The position numbers and the translations under genes were made by a program. The notes under the pieces are model-generated. The model did not search any database, was not told where the DNA came from, and saw nothing but the letters and a program-made list of their open reading frames with translations. From NCBI GenBank assembly GCA_025351035.1, contig JANXWT010000372.1, positions 1 through 5,395 on the forward strand: 5,395 bases of DNA, given 5' to 3'. Shown piece by piece: positions 1-5,395 of this stretch; positions within the stretch are counted from its first letter, which is position 1; every line of letters begins with the position of its first letter. Source of the DNA: Opitutia bacterium. GTDB taxonomy: Bacteria; Verrucomicrobiota; Verrucomicrobiia; Opitutales; Opitutaceae.

Positions 1-1
1 G

Positions 2-1192
2 TTCGACAGCGACGAGATCGCCGCCGTCATGGACCTCTGCCTCTCGTGCAAAGGCTGCAAATCCGAGTGCCCGTCCAACGTCGACGTCGCGCGCCTCAAG
101 ACCGAGTGGCAGCAGAAATTCCACGACGCCCGCGGCGTGCCCTTCCGCACGCGGCTCATCGGCAACTTCGCCACGGCCATGAAGTGGGCCGCGCGCCTCC
201 CTCGCCTGCACAACGCGCTGGTCACCCATCCAATTCCCAGCGGGCTCATCAAGCGCCTGGCCGGTTTCGCCCACAAACGCAGCCTGCCCATCCTCCACAC
301 GACGACCCTCGCCGCGTGGCACGCCCAGCACGCGAACCTTTCCGGCATCGGCGGCATTCCGTGTAGGGCCGGCCCTTGTGGCCGTGCCGCAACGCGAGCG
401 AACAACGGCGCGCCGTCAAGCGGCGGCCCTACACCTGCGAGCGAAGACCACCCTTTCCTCAACGGTCGCGTTCATCTCTTTTGCGACGAGTTCACCAACT
501 ACCACGACACCGCCATCGGCATCAAAGCCGTCGAGCTGCTCAACCGACTCGGCTACGAAGTCGTCATTCCCGCGCACGTCGACAGCGGACGCGCGCAATT
601 TTCCAAAGGCCTCCTCCGCGACGCCCGCGCGCTCGCGATCCGCAACGTCGAGTTGCTCAAGGACGTCATCACGACCGGCGCTCCGCTCATCGGCCTCGAA
701 CCGTCGGCGCTGCTCGGTTTCCGCGACGAATATCCCGACCTCATGCCGGCGCACTTGAAGGACGCCGCCAAGGCGCTCGCGAAAAACGCGCTGCTCGTCG
801 ACGAGTTCATCGCGCGCGAAGCCGACGCCGGTCGGATCACGCGCGACCAATTCACCACGCGGCCCGCAAGCATCAAGCTGCACGGGCACTGCCACCAAAA
901 AGCGCTCGCGTCGATCCAGCCCACCTTGCGCGCGCTGCAACTGCCGGCCAATTACCGCGTGGCGGTGATCGCTTCCGGTTGCTGCGGCATGGCGGGTTCA
1001 TTCGGCTATGAAACCGAGCATTTCGAGCTCTCGCAGCAGATCGGCGAACTCGTGCTGTTTCCCACGGTGCGCGCCGCTCCGGCCGAAACGCTCATTGCCG
1101 CACCGGGCACGAGTTGCCGTCACCAAATCAAGGACGGCACCGGCCGCCGCGCGCTGCACCCGGTGGAAATTCTCCACGCTGCGCTCGCCTGA
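2..1192 (+). CDS. FAD-binding and (Fe-S)-binding oxidoreductase, C-terminal part (5' end outside window)
   Basis: This is the C-terminal portion of a large flavin/iron-sulfur oxidoreductase of the GlcD/YdiJ type, which oxidises 2-hydroxyacids such as lactate or glycolate and passes electrons through Fe-S clusters; the substrate cannot be read here. The frame is open from base 2 into the ATG at 29, and conserved sequence (AAVMDLCLSCKGCKSECP) spans that ATG, so it is internal and the FAD domains lie upstream. Numbering from the ATG at 29, residues 4-15 hold the 4Fe-4S motif CLSCKGCKSECP. Residues 146-387 are a Cys-rich (CCG) domain with LFCDEFTNY (150-158), GLEPS (222-226), HGHCHQKA (285-292), SGCCGMAGSFGYE (316-328) and a final Cys363. 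The first half of that domain lacks its CC pair (DSGRA at 185-189). Residues 112-136 are encoded by a palindromic repeat inserted in frame. The stop is followed after 26 nt by the next gene. The family is clear; the substrate is unknown. Confidence 0.93.
   Translation, partial: FDSDEIAAVMDLCLSCKGCKSECPSNVDVARLKTEWQQKFHDARGVPFRTRLIGNFATAMKWAARLPRLHNALVTHPIPSGLIKRLAGFAHKRSLPILHTTTLAAWHAQHANLSGIGGIPCRAGPCGRAATRANNGAPSSGGPTPASEDHPFLNGRVHLFCDEFTNYHDTAIGIKAVELLNRLGYEVVIPAHVDSGRAQFSKGLLRDARALAIRNVELLKDVITTGAPLIGLEPSALLGFRDEYPDLMPAHLKDAAKALAKNALLVDEFIAREADAGRITRDQFTTRPASIKLHGHCHQKALASIQPTLRALQLPANYRVAVIASGCCGMAGSFGYETEHFELSQQIGELVLFPTVRAAPAETLIAAPGTSCRHQIKDGTGRRALHPVEILHAALA
361..435. repeat. REPIN-like palindromic repeat, copy 1, inside a coding sequence
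   Basis: This 75-nt element begins GTGTAGGGCC (361-370) and ends with its exact reverse complement GGCCCTACAC (425-434). The arms extend to 18 nt (361-378 with 417-434) with two mismatches. GTAG lies near the outer edge of one arm (363-366) and CTAC mirrors it (429-432), as in two REP sequences in inverted orientation. A second copy of the same length and orientation lies at 5284-5358. The first 22 nt are identical in both copies and the last 30 differ at 3 positions, while the centre has diverged. Being 75 nt, it adds 25 codons to the oxidoreductase gene without a frameshift. Assignment to the REP/RAYT class is inference; no transposase gene is in the window and I see no target duplication. 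Confidence 0.85.
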
Positions 1193-1218
1193 TCGGTGAT
1201 TCGCGCGACACTTTACCC

Positions 1219-1587
1219 ATGCAGCACAATCTCCTATTGGTCGGCGCACTGCTCTTGGCCGTCATCGGTTTCATGCACAGCTACCTTGGCGAGCGTTTTG
1301 TGCTCAGCCGGATTCTCGTGATGCCAGACCTGCCCAAGCTGCGCGGGAGCCGCGAATACATGCAGTCGCTCCTGCGCTGGGCGTGGCATCTCACGAGCAT
1401 CGCGTGGTGGGGCACCGCGGTCACACTGGTGGCGCTTTGGACCGGCCGCGGTCTCGCGGCCATCGGCGCGATCACCGCCGCCACGTTCGCGCTCCATGGA
1501 ATTATCATCGTCGTGCTCAACCGCCGCCACCCGGCGTGGCCCTTGTTCTTTCTCGCCGCGGCCGCGATTTGGTTCGGCACGCGCTAG
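1219..1587 (+). CDS. Small four-helix integral membrane protein, unknown function
   Basis: This gene encodes 122 residues, almost all hydrophobic, with likely membrane segments near residues 4-20, 53-75, 78-101 and 106-120. A short polar loop (about 24-50) carries basic and acidic residues. Histidines sit at segment ends or within helices (His20 in GFMHSYLGER, His57 in LRWAWHLTS, His93, His104), which might bind a metal or heme, but nothing proves this. The pattern resembles small uncharacterised bacterial membrane proteins; I cannot name the family. The ATG at 1219 is preferred because the frame extended upstream to 1114 overlaps the oxidoreductase gene and encodes a polar, proline- and arginine-rich stretch unlike a membrane protein N-terminus. 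There is no recognisable Shine-Dalgarno. It starts 26 nt after the oxidoreductase stop, so the two may be co-transcribed; 72 nt separate it from the kinase gene. Confidence 0.75.
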   Translation: MQHNLLLVGALLLAVIGFMHSYLGERFVLSRILVMPDLPKLRGSREYMQSLLRWAWHLTSIAWWGTAVTLVALWTGRGLAAIGAITAATFALHGIIIVVLNRRHPAWPLFFLAAAAIWFGTR

Positions 1588-1659
1588 AACGGCCATGACC
1601 CCGACCATGACTTTCGTCCTATATCGCCAAGCACCCGGCGCGTGCTAAGCTGCCGCCCG

Positions 1660-2835
1660 ATGTCGATGACGGAACAAGACAGCCAGCACCGCGGGAGACT
1701 CTACGGCGCGTTCGCGTTCGCGAGCGTCATCCTCGCGTGTTTCTCCGGCTATTTTTTCGAGCGCCGCTTTTATCACGCTGAGACGCTCGTGATCGTGACG
1801 TTCGGCCTCGGCGCGCTCTATGCCGCGCTCGGCGTGCTCTCCAACGAGTGCACGGAGAGTGGCAAACCGGCGCTCGTCACCGGCTATTTTGTCGGCCAAT
1901 GCGTGCTGCTGACCGCGCTGGTTTTTCTCAGCCCGATCCGCGGTTTCTTCGGCATCATCGTTCTGCCCGTCGTCAGTCAGGCCATCTTCGACCTCAGCCG
2001 GCGCAATGCCCTCATCGTCGGTCTCTATCTCTTCGTGGTCAGCGTCGGAGTGTGGGGCGTCGACTTCGGTCTGCAATCGATGCTGGAGGTGTCGTTCAAT
2101 TATGTGCCGGCCTTCGCCTTCACCGTCGCGTTTACCCTGATCAGCAAACAGGCGCTCACAGCCCGTGAACAATCCGAAATACTTCGCCAGGAACTCGAGG
2201 TCGCCAACCAACAGCTGCGTGAACACGCGGCCCAAGTGGGCGAACTCGCCACCACGCGCGAACGCAACCGCGTCGCCCGCGAGATCCACGACGGCGTCGG
2301 CCACTACCTCACTGTGGTGAAAACCCAGCTCGATGCGGCCAGCGCTCTCATGCCCACCCAACCCGACAAAGCGCGCGACGCCGTCGCGAAAGCCGCCGCG
2401 CTCACCGGGGAAGCGCTCGAGGATGTCCGCCGCTCCGTCGGTTCGCTGCGGACCGACACCGCGCGCCCGTTACTGCCGGTATCGCTGCGGTCGCTCGTGC
2501 GCGACGCCGGCTTGCCCGTCGTCGTGCGCGTCGAAGGCGAGACCCGTCCGATCGCACCCGGCGTCGAGCACGCGCTGTTTCGCGCCGCGCAGGAAGGGCT
2601 GACCAACATCCGCAAGCACGCGGGCGCCACCGCCGCGGAAGTGTTGCTCGATTTTCGCAAACCCCATCGGCTGACGCTGGCGTTCACCGACAACGGCCGC
2701 GGGGCCGACGGAGCGGACGCGACCGGCTTCGGCCTGCGCGGCATCTGTGAACGCATCGAAGTGCTCGGCGGCACCGTGCAATCCGGCAACCGACCCACCG
2801 GCGGATTTTTCCTCACCATCGAGGTGCCCGCATGA
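1660..2835 (+). CDS. Membrane sensor histidine kinase, NarL/DesK type (HisKA_3)
   Basis: This is the sensor half of a two-component system: it autophosphorylates on a histidine and passes the phosphate to the regulator encoded next. The 391 residues divide into about five or six membrane helices (roughly 14-163) with no recognisable extracytoplasmic sensor domain, a helical linker likely to be coiled coil (168-200), a HisKA_3 dimerisation domain with AREIHDGVGHYLTVV (phosphorylated His210), and a HATPase_c domain. ATP-binding boxes are visible: N box around EGLTNIRKHAG (Asn317), G1 DNGRG (344-348) and G2 GFGLRG (356-361). HD-x-x-x-H (Asp211, His215) fits the motif that gives this family phosphatase activity toward its regulator. 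The signal is unknown; a sensor made only of membrane helices suggests a membrane or envelope cue. The start is uncertain: ATG 1660, ATG 1666 and GTG 1642 are all in frame and none has a clear ribosome site. Confidence 0.93.
   Translation: MSMTEQDSQHRGRLYGAFAFASVILACFSGYFFERRFYHAETLVIVTFGLGALYAALGVLSNECTESGKPALVTGYFVGQCVLLTALVFLSPIRGFFGIIVLPVVSQAIFDLSRRNALIVGLYLFVVSVGVWGVDFGLQSMLEVSFNYVPAFAFTVAFTLISKQALTAREQSEILRQELEVANQQLREHAAQVGELATTRERNRVAREIHDGVGHYLTVVKTQLDAASALMPTQPDKARDAVAKAAALTGEALEDVRRSVGSLRTDTARPLLPVSLRSLVRDAGLPVVVRVEGETRPIAPGVEHALFRAAQEGLTNIRKHAGATAAEVLLDFRKPHRLTLAFTDNGRGADGADATGFGLRGICERIEVLGGTVQSGNRPTGGFFLTIEVPA
2821..2826 (+). promoter_or_regulatory. Shine-Dalgarno-like site for the response regulator gene
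   Basis: GAGGTG lies 5 nt before the ATG at 2832, inside the last codons of the kinase gene. It is the only well-placed Shine-Dalgarno-like sequence among the gene starts in the window, and it supports 2832 as the start. It also encodes kinase residues (Glu-Val), so the match could be chance. Confidence 0.5.
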
Positions 2836-3497
2836 GCGCGGCAAAAAAACTCCGCCTCATGCTCGTCGACGACCAGTCGCTCTTCCGCGAGGCGCTGCGC
2901 ACGCTGCTCTCGCTGCAACCGGATTTCGAGATCGTCGCCGAAACCGAGAACGGCGAGCGCGCCATCTCTCTCGCCAAGGTGCACAAGCCCGACGTCATCC
3001 TCATGGATCTCCGCATGCCTGTGATGGGCGGCGTCGACGCCACGCGCCGGCTCACGCAGCTCACGCCCGGCGTGCGCGTCGTCGTGCTCACGACGTTCGA
3101 CGAGGACGAGGAAGTTTTCGAAGCGCTCCGGGCCGGCGCCGTCGGCTATCTGTTGAAAGCCTGCTCGGCGGACAAACTCTGCGAGTCCGTGCGCGCCGCC
3201 GCGAAAGGCACGTCGGTCTTCGAGCCGTCCGTCGCTGCACGCATGGTGACCGAGCTCAACCGTCTTTCCTCGCACGATCCGCGCCGCACCGCGCAGACGC
3301 TCGCCGATCCGCTGTCCGAGCGCGAACTCGGCGTGCTCAAGCTGCTCGCCGAAGGCTGCAGCAACAAGGAGATCGGCGCGCGCCTCAGCATCACCGAGGG
3401 CACCGTAAAGAATCACATGACGAATGTGCTCGGCAAACTCGGCGTGCTCGACCGCACCCAAGCCGCCCTCCGCGCCCGCGAACTCGGCCTGATTTGA
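2832..3497 (+). CDS. Response regulator, NarL/FixJ family, with LuxR-type DNA-binding domain
   Basis: This is the partner of the upstream kinase, a 221-residue transcription factor of normal family length. The receiver domain occupies about residues 7-125: acidic pair Asp13-Asp14 in MLVDDQ, phosphoacceptor Asp59 in VILMDLRMP, switch Thr87 in VVVLTTFD, and Lys109 in GYLLKA. A linker leads to a LuxR-type helix-turn-helix at about 161-220, with LSERELGVLKLLAEG, SNKEIGARL and the recognition helix region TEGTVKNHMTNVLGKLGV. Phosphorylation should promote dimerisation and DNA binding; the targets are unknown, but the adjoining genes are likely candidates. Its ATG overlaps the kinase stop codon (ATGA, 2832-2835), a standard arrangement for translational coupling of a cognate pair. 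The DUF2306-like gene follows after 5 nt. Cysteines at 111 and 117 after the conserved lysine may be worth noting but have no known role. Confidence 0.95.
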   Translation: MSAAKKLRLMLVDDQSLFREALRTLLSLQPDFEIVAETENGERAISLAKVHKPDVILMDLRMPVMGGVDATRRLTQLTPGVRVVVLTTFDEDEEVFEALRAGAVGYLLKACSADKLCESVRAAAKGTSVFEPSVAARMVTELNRLSSHDPRRTAQTLADPLSERELGVLKLLAEGCSNKEIGARLSITEGTVKNHMTNVLGKLGVLDRTQAALRARELGLI

Positions 3498-3502
3498 GCG
3501 CG

Positions 3503-4012
3503 ATGTCCTTTTCACTGATCGGAGCAATTCACCTCGGTGCCGCGCTGACTTCGGTCGCCTCGGGAGCGTTTGTCCTCCTTTGCCCCAAGGCCGGCCAGCG
3601 GCACCGCCGGAGTGGATATGTCTACGCCGCGGCCATGACGCTGATGAACCTGACGGCCCTCTCTCTCTACCGGCTGACCGGCACCGTGAATTTCTTTCAC
3701 GTCGCCGCCGTGGCCAGCTTGGTGACTCTGATCTGCGGGCTCCGCTTCGCCATCGTGCGCCGGCCGGCGAGCGCTTGGATCGAGTTGCACTATCGCCTCA
3801 TGTTCTGGTCCTATGTCGGCCTGCTCGCGGCCCTCGTGGCCGAAGTCAGCACCCGTGTCCTAAAACCGTGGCTGCTTGCTCGCGGCTCAACGGCGATGAG
3901 CTGGTTCTGGTTGGTCGTCGCCGCCGTCTCTCTGGCGGTCGTGATTGTGGGCGGCGTTGGCATCGAAGTCATCGGCCGCCGGACGGCGTCGCGGGTGCGG
4001 CAACGGCTCTGA
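3503..4012 (+). CDS. DUF2306-like integral membrane protein
   Basis: This gene encodes 169 residues with about five membrane helices (near 4-27, 38-57, 64-84, 100-120 and 133-155). The arrangement HRRSGYVYAAAMTLMNLTAL (34-53), LTGTVNFFHVAAVASLVTL (58-76) and ELHYRLMFWSYVGLLAALVAE (94-114) matches what I recall of DUF2306, a family of predicted membrane proteins without an established function. Histidines 34, 66 and 96 fall in the most family-like stretches and could be heme or metal ligands, which is speculation. The ATG at 3503 is chosen because it lies 5 nt after the regulator stop and opens a typical hydrophobic N-terminus. The same frame runs open back to 2747, but there it is an arginine-rich shadow of the kinase and regulator genes. 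Spacing suggests translation coupled to the regulator, so it may be an accessory of the two-component system or simply share its promoter. No Shine-Dalgarno is obvious. Confidence 0.75.
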   Translation: MSFSLIGAIHLGAALTSVASGAFVLLCPKAGQRHRRSGYVYAAAMTLMNLTALSLYRLTGTVNFFHVAAVASLVTLICGLRFAIVRRPASAWIELHYRLMFWSYVGLLAALVAEVSTRVLKPWLLARGSTAMSWFWLVVAAVSLAVVIVGGVGIEVIGRRTASRVRQRL

Positions 4013-4027
4013 CTATGACTCCGGGTC

Positions 4028-4468
4028 ATGCCGCGACATGACTTCGAAGGTGACCTCCGTTCGATGCGAAAAGCAGATCCGGTCTGCGTGATCAACGCCG
4101 CACTCGCGAAGCGGCTTTTCTCGAATGAAAACCCGCTCGGCAAGCGGTTGCAGACGGTGACGTTTCTCAACCGCAACTACCGCGAGATCGGCGTGCGCAT
4201 GGCACTCGGCGCGAGTCCGGGCAATGTGCTGGCGTGGGTGCTCGGCCGCGCCGGCCGGATGATCGCGTGGGGCGTGGCCATCGGGCTCGTCGGCGCTGCC
4301 GCGTTCTCGCTGCTGTTGCGCAGCCTGCTTTACGGCGTCGCTCCGGCTGATCCACTCGTGCTCGCGACGCTCGCGGTGTTTCTCCCGCTCGTCGCGTTCG
4401 CTTCGACGCTCGCGCCGGCTTGGCGCGCGTCGCGCCTCAATCCCACGCAGGCGCTCCAGCAGGAATAA
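4028..4468 (+). pseudogene. Remnant of MacB/FtsX-type ABC transporter permease
   Basis: The 146-codon frame has two pieces of a much longer protein joined together. Residues 18-41 (VCVINAALAKRLF, ENPLGKRL) look like part of the periplasmic MacB-type core domain. Residues 48-146 (NRNYREIGVRMALGASPGNV, RSLLYGVAPADP, APAWRASRLNPTQALQ) are the C-terminal end of an FtsX permease domain, as in the large permeases often fused or duplicated in Acidobacteria and Verrucomicrobia. In intact members these motifs are separated by roughly 150-200 residues that include a membrane helix; here only about 6 residues (QTVTFL) lie between them, and the whole N-terminal half with its first helix is missing. I infer an internal deletion plus loss of the 5' part. 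The frame is still open, so a short product of two or three helices could be made (ATG 4028 or ATG 4064), but a working permease is unlikely. No ATPase gene is nearby. Confidence 0.8.
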
Positions 4469-4486
4469 TTTCACCCAACCCAATCC

Positions 4487-5260
4487 ATGAAAAACCAAAT
4501 CACGAAACTCCTCCCGCTCGGCGTTATTGCCGCGCTGCTCCTCGGTGCCACCGGCGTCTTCGCCCAATCACCCGCTGACCAAGCGGCCGCTCTCCTCAAG
4601 AAGAATGATCTCGCCGCCGCCGAAACGCTGCTCGCGCCGCTGACCGACGCGGACAGCCAGGACGCCGCGGCGTTTTTCCAACTCGGCCAACTGCGCCTCC
4701 GGCAGCAGCGCGCCGCCGACGCCGTCGCGGCCTTCGAGAAAGCCACGACGCTCGACGCGACGAAGCCCGAATATTTTTCGCAGCTCGGCATCGCTATCAA
4801 CATGAAGATGCAGGGCGCGAACTTCATGGTGCAGGCCGTCACGGCTCCGAAGATGAAAAAGGCCTTCGAGAAATCCGTCGCTCTCGACCCGAACCACGTC
4901 GCCGGGCTAATCGGACTCGCCCGCTACTACGCCAACGCGCCGGAGATCGCCGGCGGCAGTCTGGAGAAGGAGTTTGCCGAGCGCGTGCAGAAGCTCGTGC
5001 CCCATCTCGGCGAGAGCGAACTCGGGCGCATCGCCGAGCGTAGTGAAGATTTCGCGGGCGCGCTCGCCCGCTACGAAGCGGCGGACAAACTCAAACCCGG
5101 CCAAGCCGGCACGGTGTTCGCGTGCGGCCGCATGTTCGCGAAGCTCGGCCAGAAGGAAGAAGCCCGCGCCAAGTTCGAAGCCGCCTTGAAAATCAACCCG
5201 GAGTTCGAACCGGCGAAGAAGGCGCTGACGGAGTTGAATGCATCTCCAGCGAAGAGCTGA
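4487..5260 (+). CDS. Exported tetratricopeptide-repeat (TPR) protein
   Basis: This 257-residue protein has a clear Sec-type signal peptide: basic start MKNQITK, hydrophobic core LLPLGVIAALLLGATG, and a likely cut after VFA (residue 26) before QSPADQ. The mature part is helical and alanine-rich with TPR-like units near residues 28-56, 60-93, 124-150 and 206-239. The typical ends of units are visible as AFEKATTLDATKPEY, AFEKSVALDPNHVAG and KFEAALKINPEFEPAKKAL. TPRs mediate protein-protein contacts, so a periplasmic scaffold role is likely; the partner is unknown. NAPEIAGGSLEKEF (150-163) resembles an inter-repeat motif common in such proteins. The start at 4487 is fixed by the signal peptide, although the 18 nt after the permease remnant hold no Shine-Dalgarno sequence. 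It may have been co-transcribed with the former transporter or have its own promoter within the remnant. A palindromic repeat begins 23 nt past its stop. Confidence 0.88.
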   Translation: MKNQITKLLPLGVIAALLLGATGVFAQSPADQAAALLKKNDLAAAETLLAPLTDADSQDAAAFFQLGQLRLRQQRAADAVAAFEKATTLDATKPEYFSQLGIAINMKMQGANFMVQAVTAPKMKKAFEKSVALDPNHVAGLIGLARYYANAPEIAGGSLEKEFAERVQKLVPHLGESELGRIAERSEDFAGALARYEAADKLKPGQAGTVFACGRMFAKLGQKEEARAKFEAALKINPEFEPAKKALTELNASPAKS

Positions 5261-5283
5261 ACCGTGACATGCGGTCTATGTAG

Positions 5284-5358
5284 GTGTAGGGCCGGCCCTT
5301 GTGGCGCTTGCCGCAAGCAAGCGCATACCGGCGCGGCGACAAGCGCCGGCCCTACACC
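5284..5358. repeat. REPIN-like palindromic repeat, copy 2, intergenic
   Basis: This second 75-nt copy has outer arms of 20 nt (5283-5302 with 5339-5358, reaching one base beyond the shared 75-nt unit) and a single mismatch. GTAG sits near the outer edge (5286-5289), mirrored by CTAC (5352-5355). Inside is a second hairpin, GCGCTTG (5304-5310) with CAAGCGC (5318-5324), so each half can fold on its own or the whole can form one long stem. Its position just after the TPR gene means a transcript could end or be stabilised there, but the usual run of U residues after a Rho-independent terminator is absent. It has the same orientation as the copy at 361-435 and a better preserved palindrome. Confidence 0.85.
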
Positions 5359-5395
5359 CGGATTGGCACCCGAGAACTCGTGGCGCTGACCGGCG
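5359..5395. other. Unassigned right edge
   Basis: The final 37 nt after the repeat show no start codon with coding support, no hairpin and no recognisable protein fragment on either strand. Several frames are open across so short a stretch by chance, so an edge-truncated gene cannot be confirmed or excluded. Confidence 0.4.

Noticed and set aside
1114..1218. An N-terminal extension of 35 codons for the small membrane protein
   Set aside because: It overlaps the conserved end of the oxidoreductase and encodes a polar Pro/Arg-rich stretch that does not fit a membrane protein start.
1588..1659. A promoter for the kinase operon (TATATC near 1620 as a -10 element)
   Set aside because: No convincing -35 element at proper spacing. 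A promoter is likely in this 72-nt gap, but the sequence alone does not place it.
1645..2361. A minus-strand 238-codon frame opposite the kinase sensor region
   Set aside because: Its translation is rich in Glu, Arg and Asp with no motif; it is the complement of hydrophobic membrane-helix codons.
2747..3502. The upstream part of the frame that contains the DUF2306-like gene, giving a 421-residue protein
   Set aside because: This part is an arginine/histidine-rich alternative frame over the kinase end and the regulator. The real protein starts at 3503, where hydrophobic family-like sequence begins.
2304..3527. A 407-codon open frame on the minus strand across the kinase and regulator genes
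   Set aside because: It is antisense to two genes with full conserved motifs, and its translation is low-complexity Arg/Ala/Glu sequence typical of the mirror frame of high-GC genes.
4015..4029. A short inverted repeat (ATGAC/GTCAT) after the DUF2306-like gene as a terminator
   Set aside because: Only 5 base pairs, AT-mixed, no following T run; expected by chance.
5261..5358. A Rho-independent terminator after the TPR gene
   Set aside because: The strong stem is the repeat element itself and is not followed by a run of T; ACCG/CGGT before it is only 4 bp.
1..5395. CRISPR arrays, tRNA or rRNA genes, phage or defence genes
   Set aside because: No regularly spaced repeats, no cloverleaf or rRNA-like sequence, and no protein with such motifs was seen on either strand.

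Overview
The window is high-GC bacterial DNA. Every gene I can support lies on the + strand, with short gaps and mostly no visible Shine-Dalgarno sequence. The GC-rich codon use, the subtype of the FAD/Fe-S oxidoreductase and a GTAGGGCCGGC...CTAC palindromic repeat suggest Verrucomicrobiota, probably Opitutaceae. That assignment is inference from the look of the sequence; no database search was possible.

Layout. (1) 2-1192: the 3' part of a large FAD-binding and (Fe-S)-binding oxidoreductase, with a 4Fe-4S motif and a Cys-rich CCG domain. Its linker carries an in-frame 75-nt palindromic repeat (361-435). (2) 1219-1587: a small four-helix membrane protein of unknown function. (3) 1660-2835 and 2832-3497: a two-component system, with a DesK/NarL-type membrane histidine kinase overlapping a LuxR-type response regulator by ATGA. 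(4) 3503-4012: a DUF2306-like membrane protein starting 5 nt after the regulator. (5) 4028-4468: a decayed MacB/FtsX-type ABC permease, in which part of the periplasmic domain is joined directly to the C-terminal FtsX part. (6) 4487-5260: an exported TPR protein. (7) 5284-5358: a second copy of the 75-nt repeat. The last 37 nt hold nothing I can call.

How the genes relate. Kinase, regulator and DUF2306 protein look like one transcriptional unit: an envelope signal read by the membrane kinase would change transcription through the regulator, with the membrane protein as a possible accessory or target. The ABC remnant suggests this locus once also contained an exporter. The oxidoreductase and small membrane protein form a separate upstream pair.

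The most notable observation is the repeat. Two same-orientation, equal-length copies (75 nt, exactly 25 codons) bracket the window, with GTAG/CTAC-tipped inverted arms like REP/REPIN elements mobilised by RAYT transposases. One copy has become part of a protein-coding sequence, adding about 25 residues without breaking the frame.
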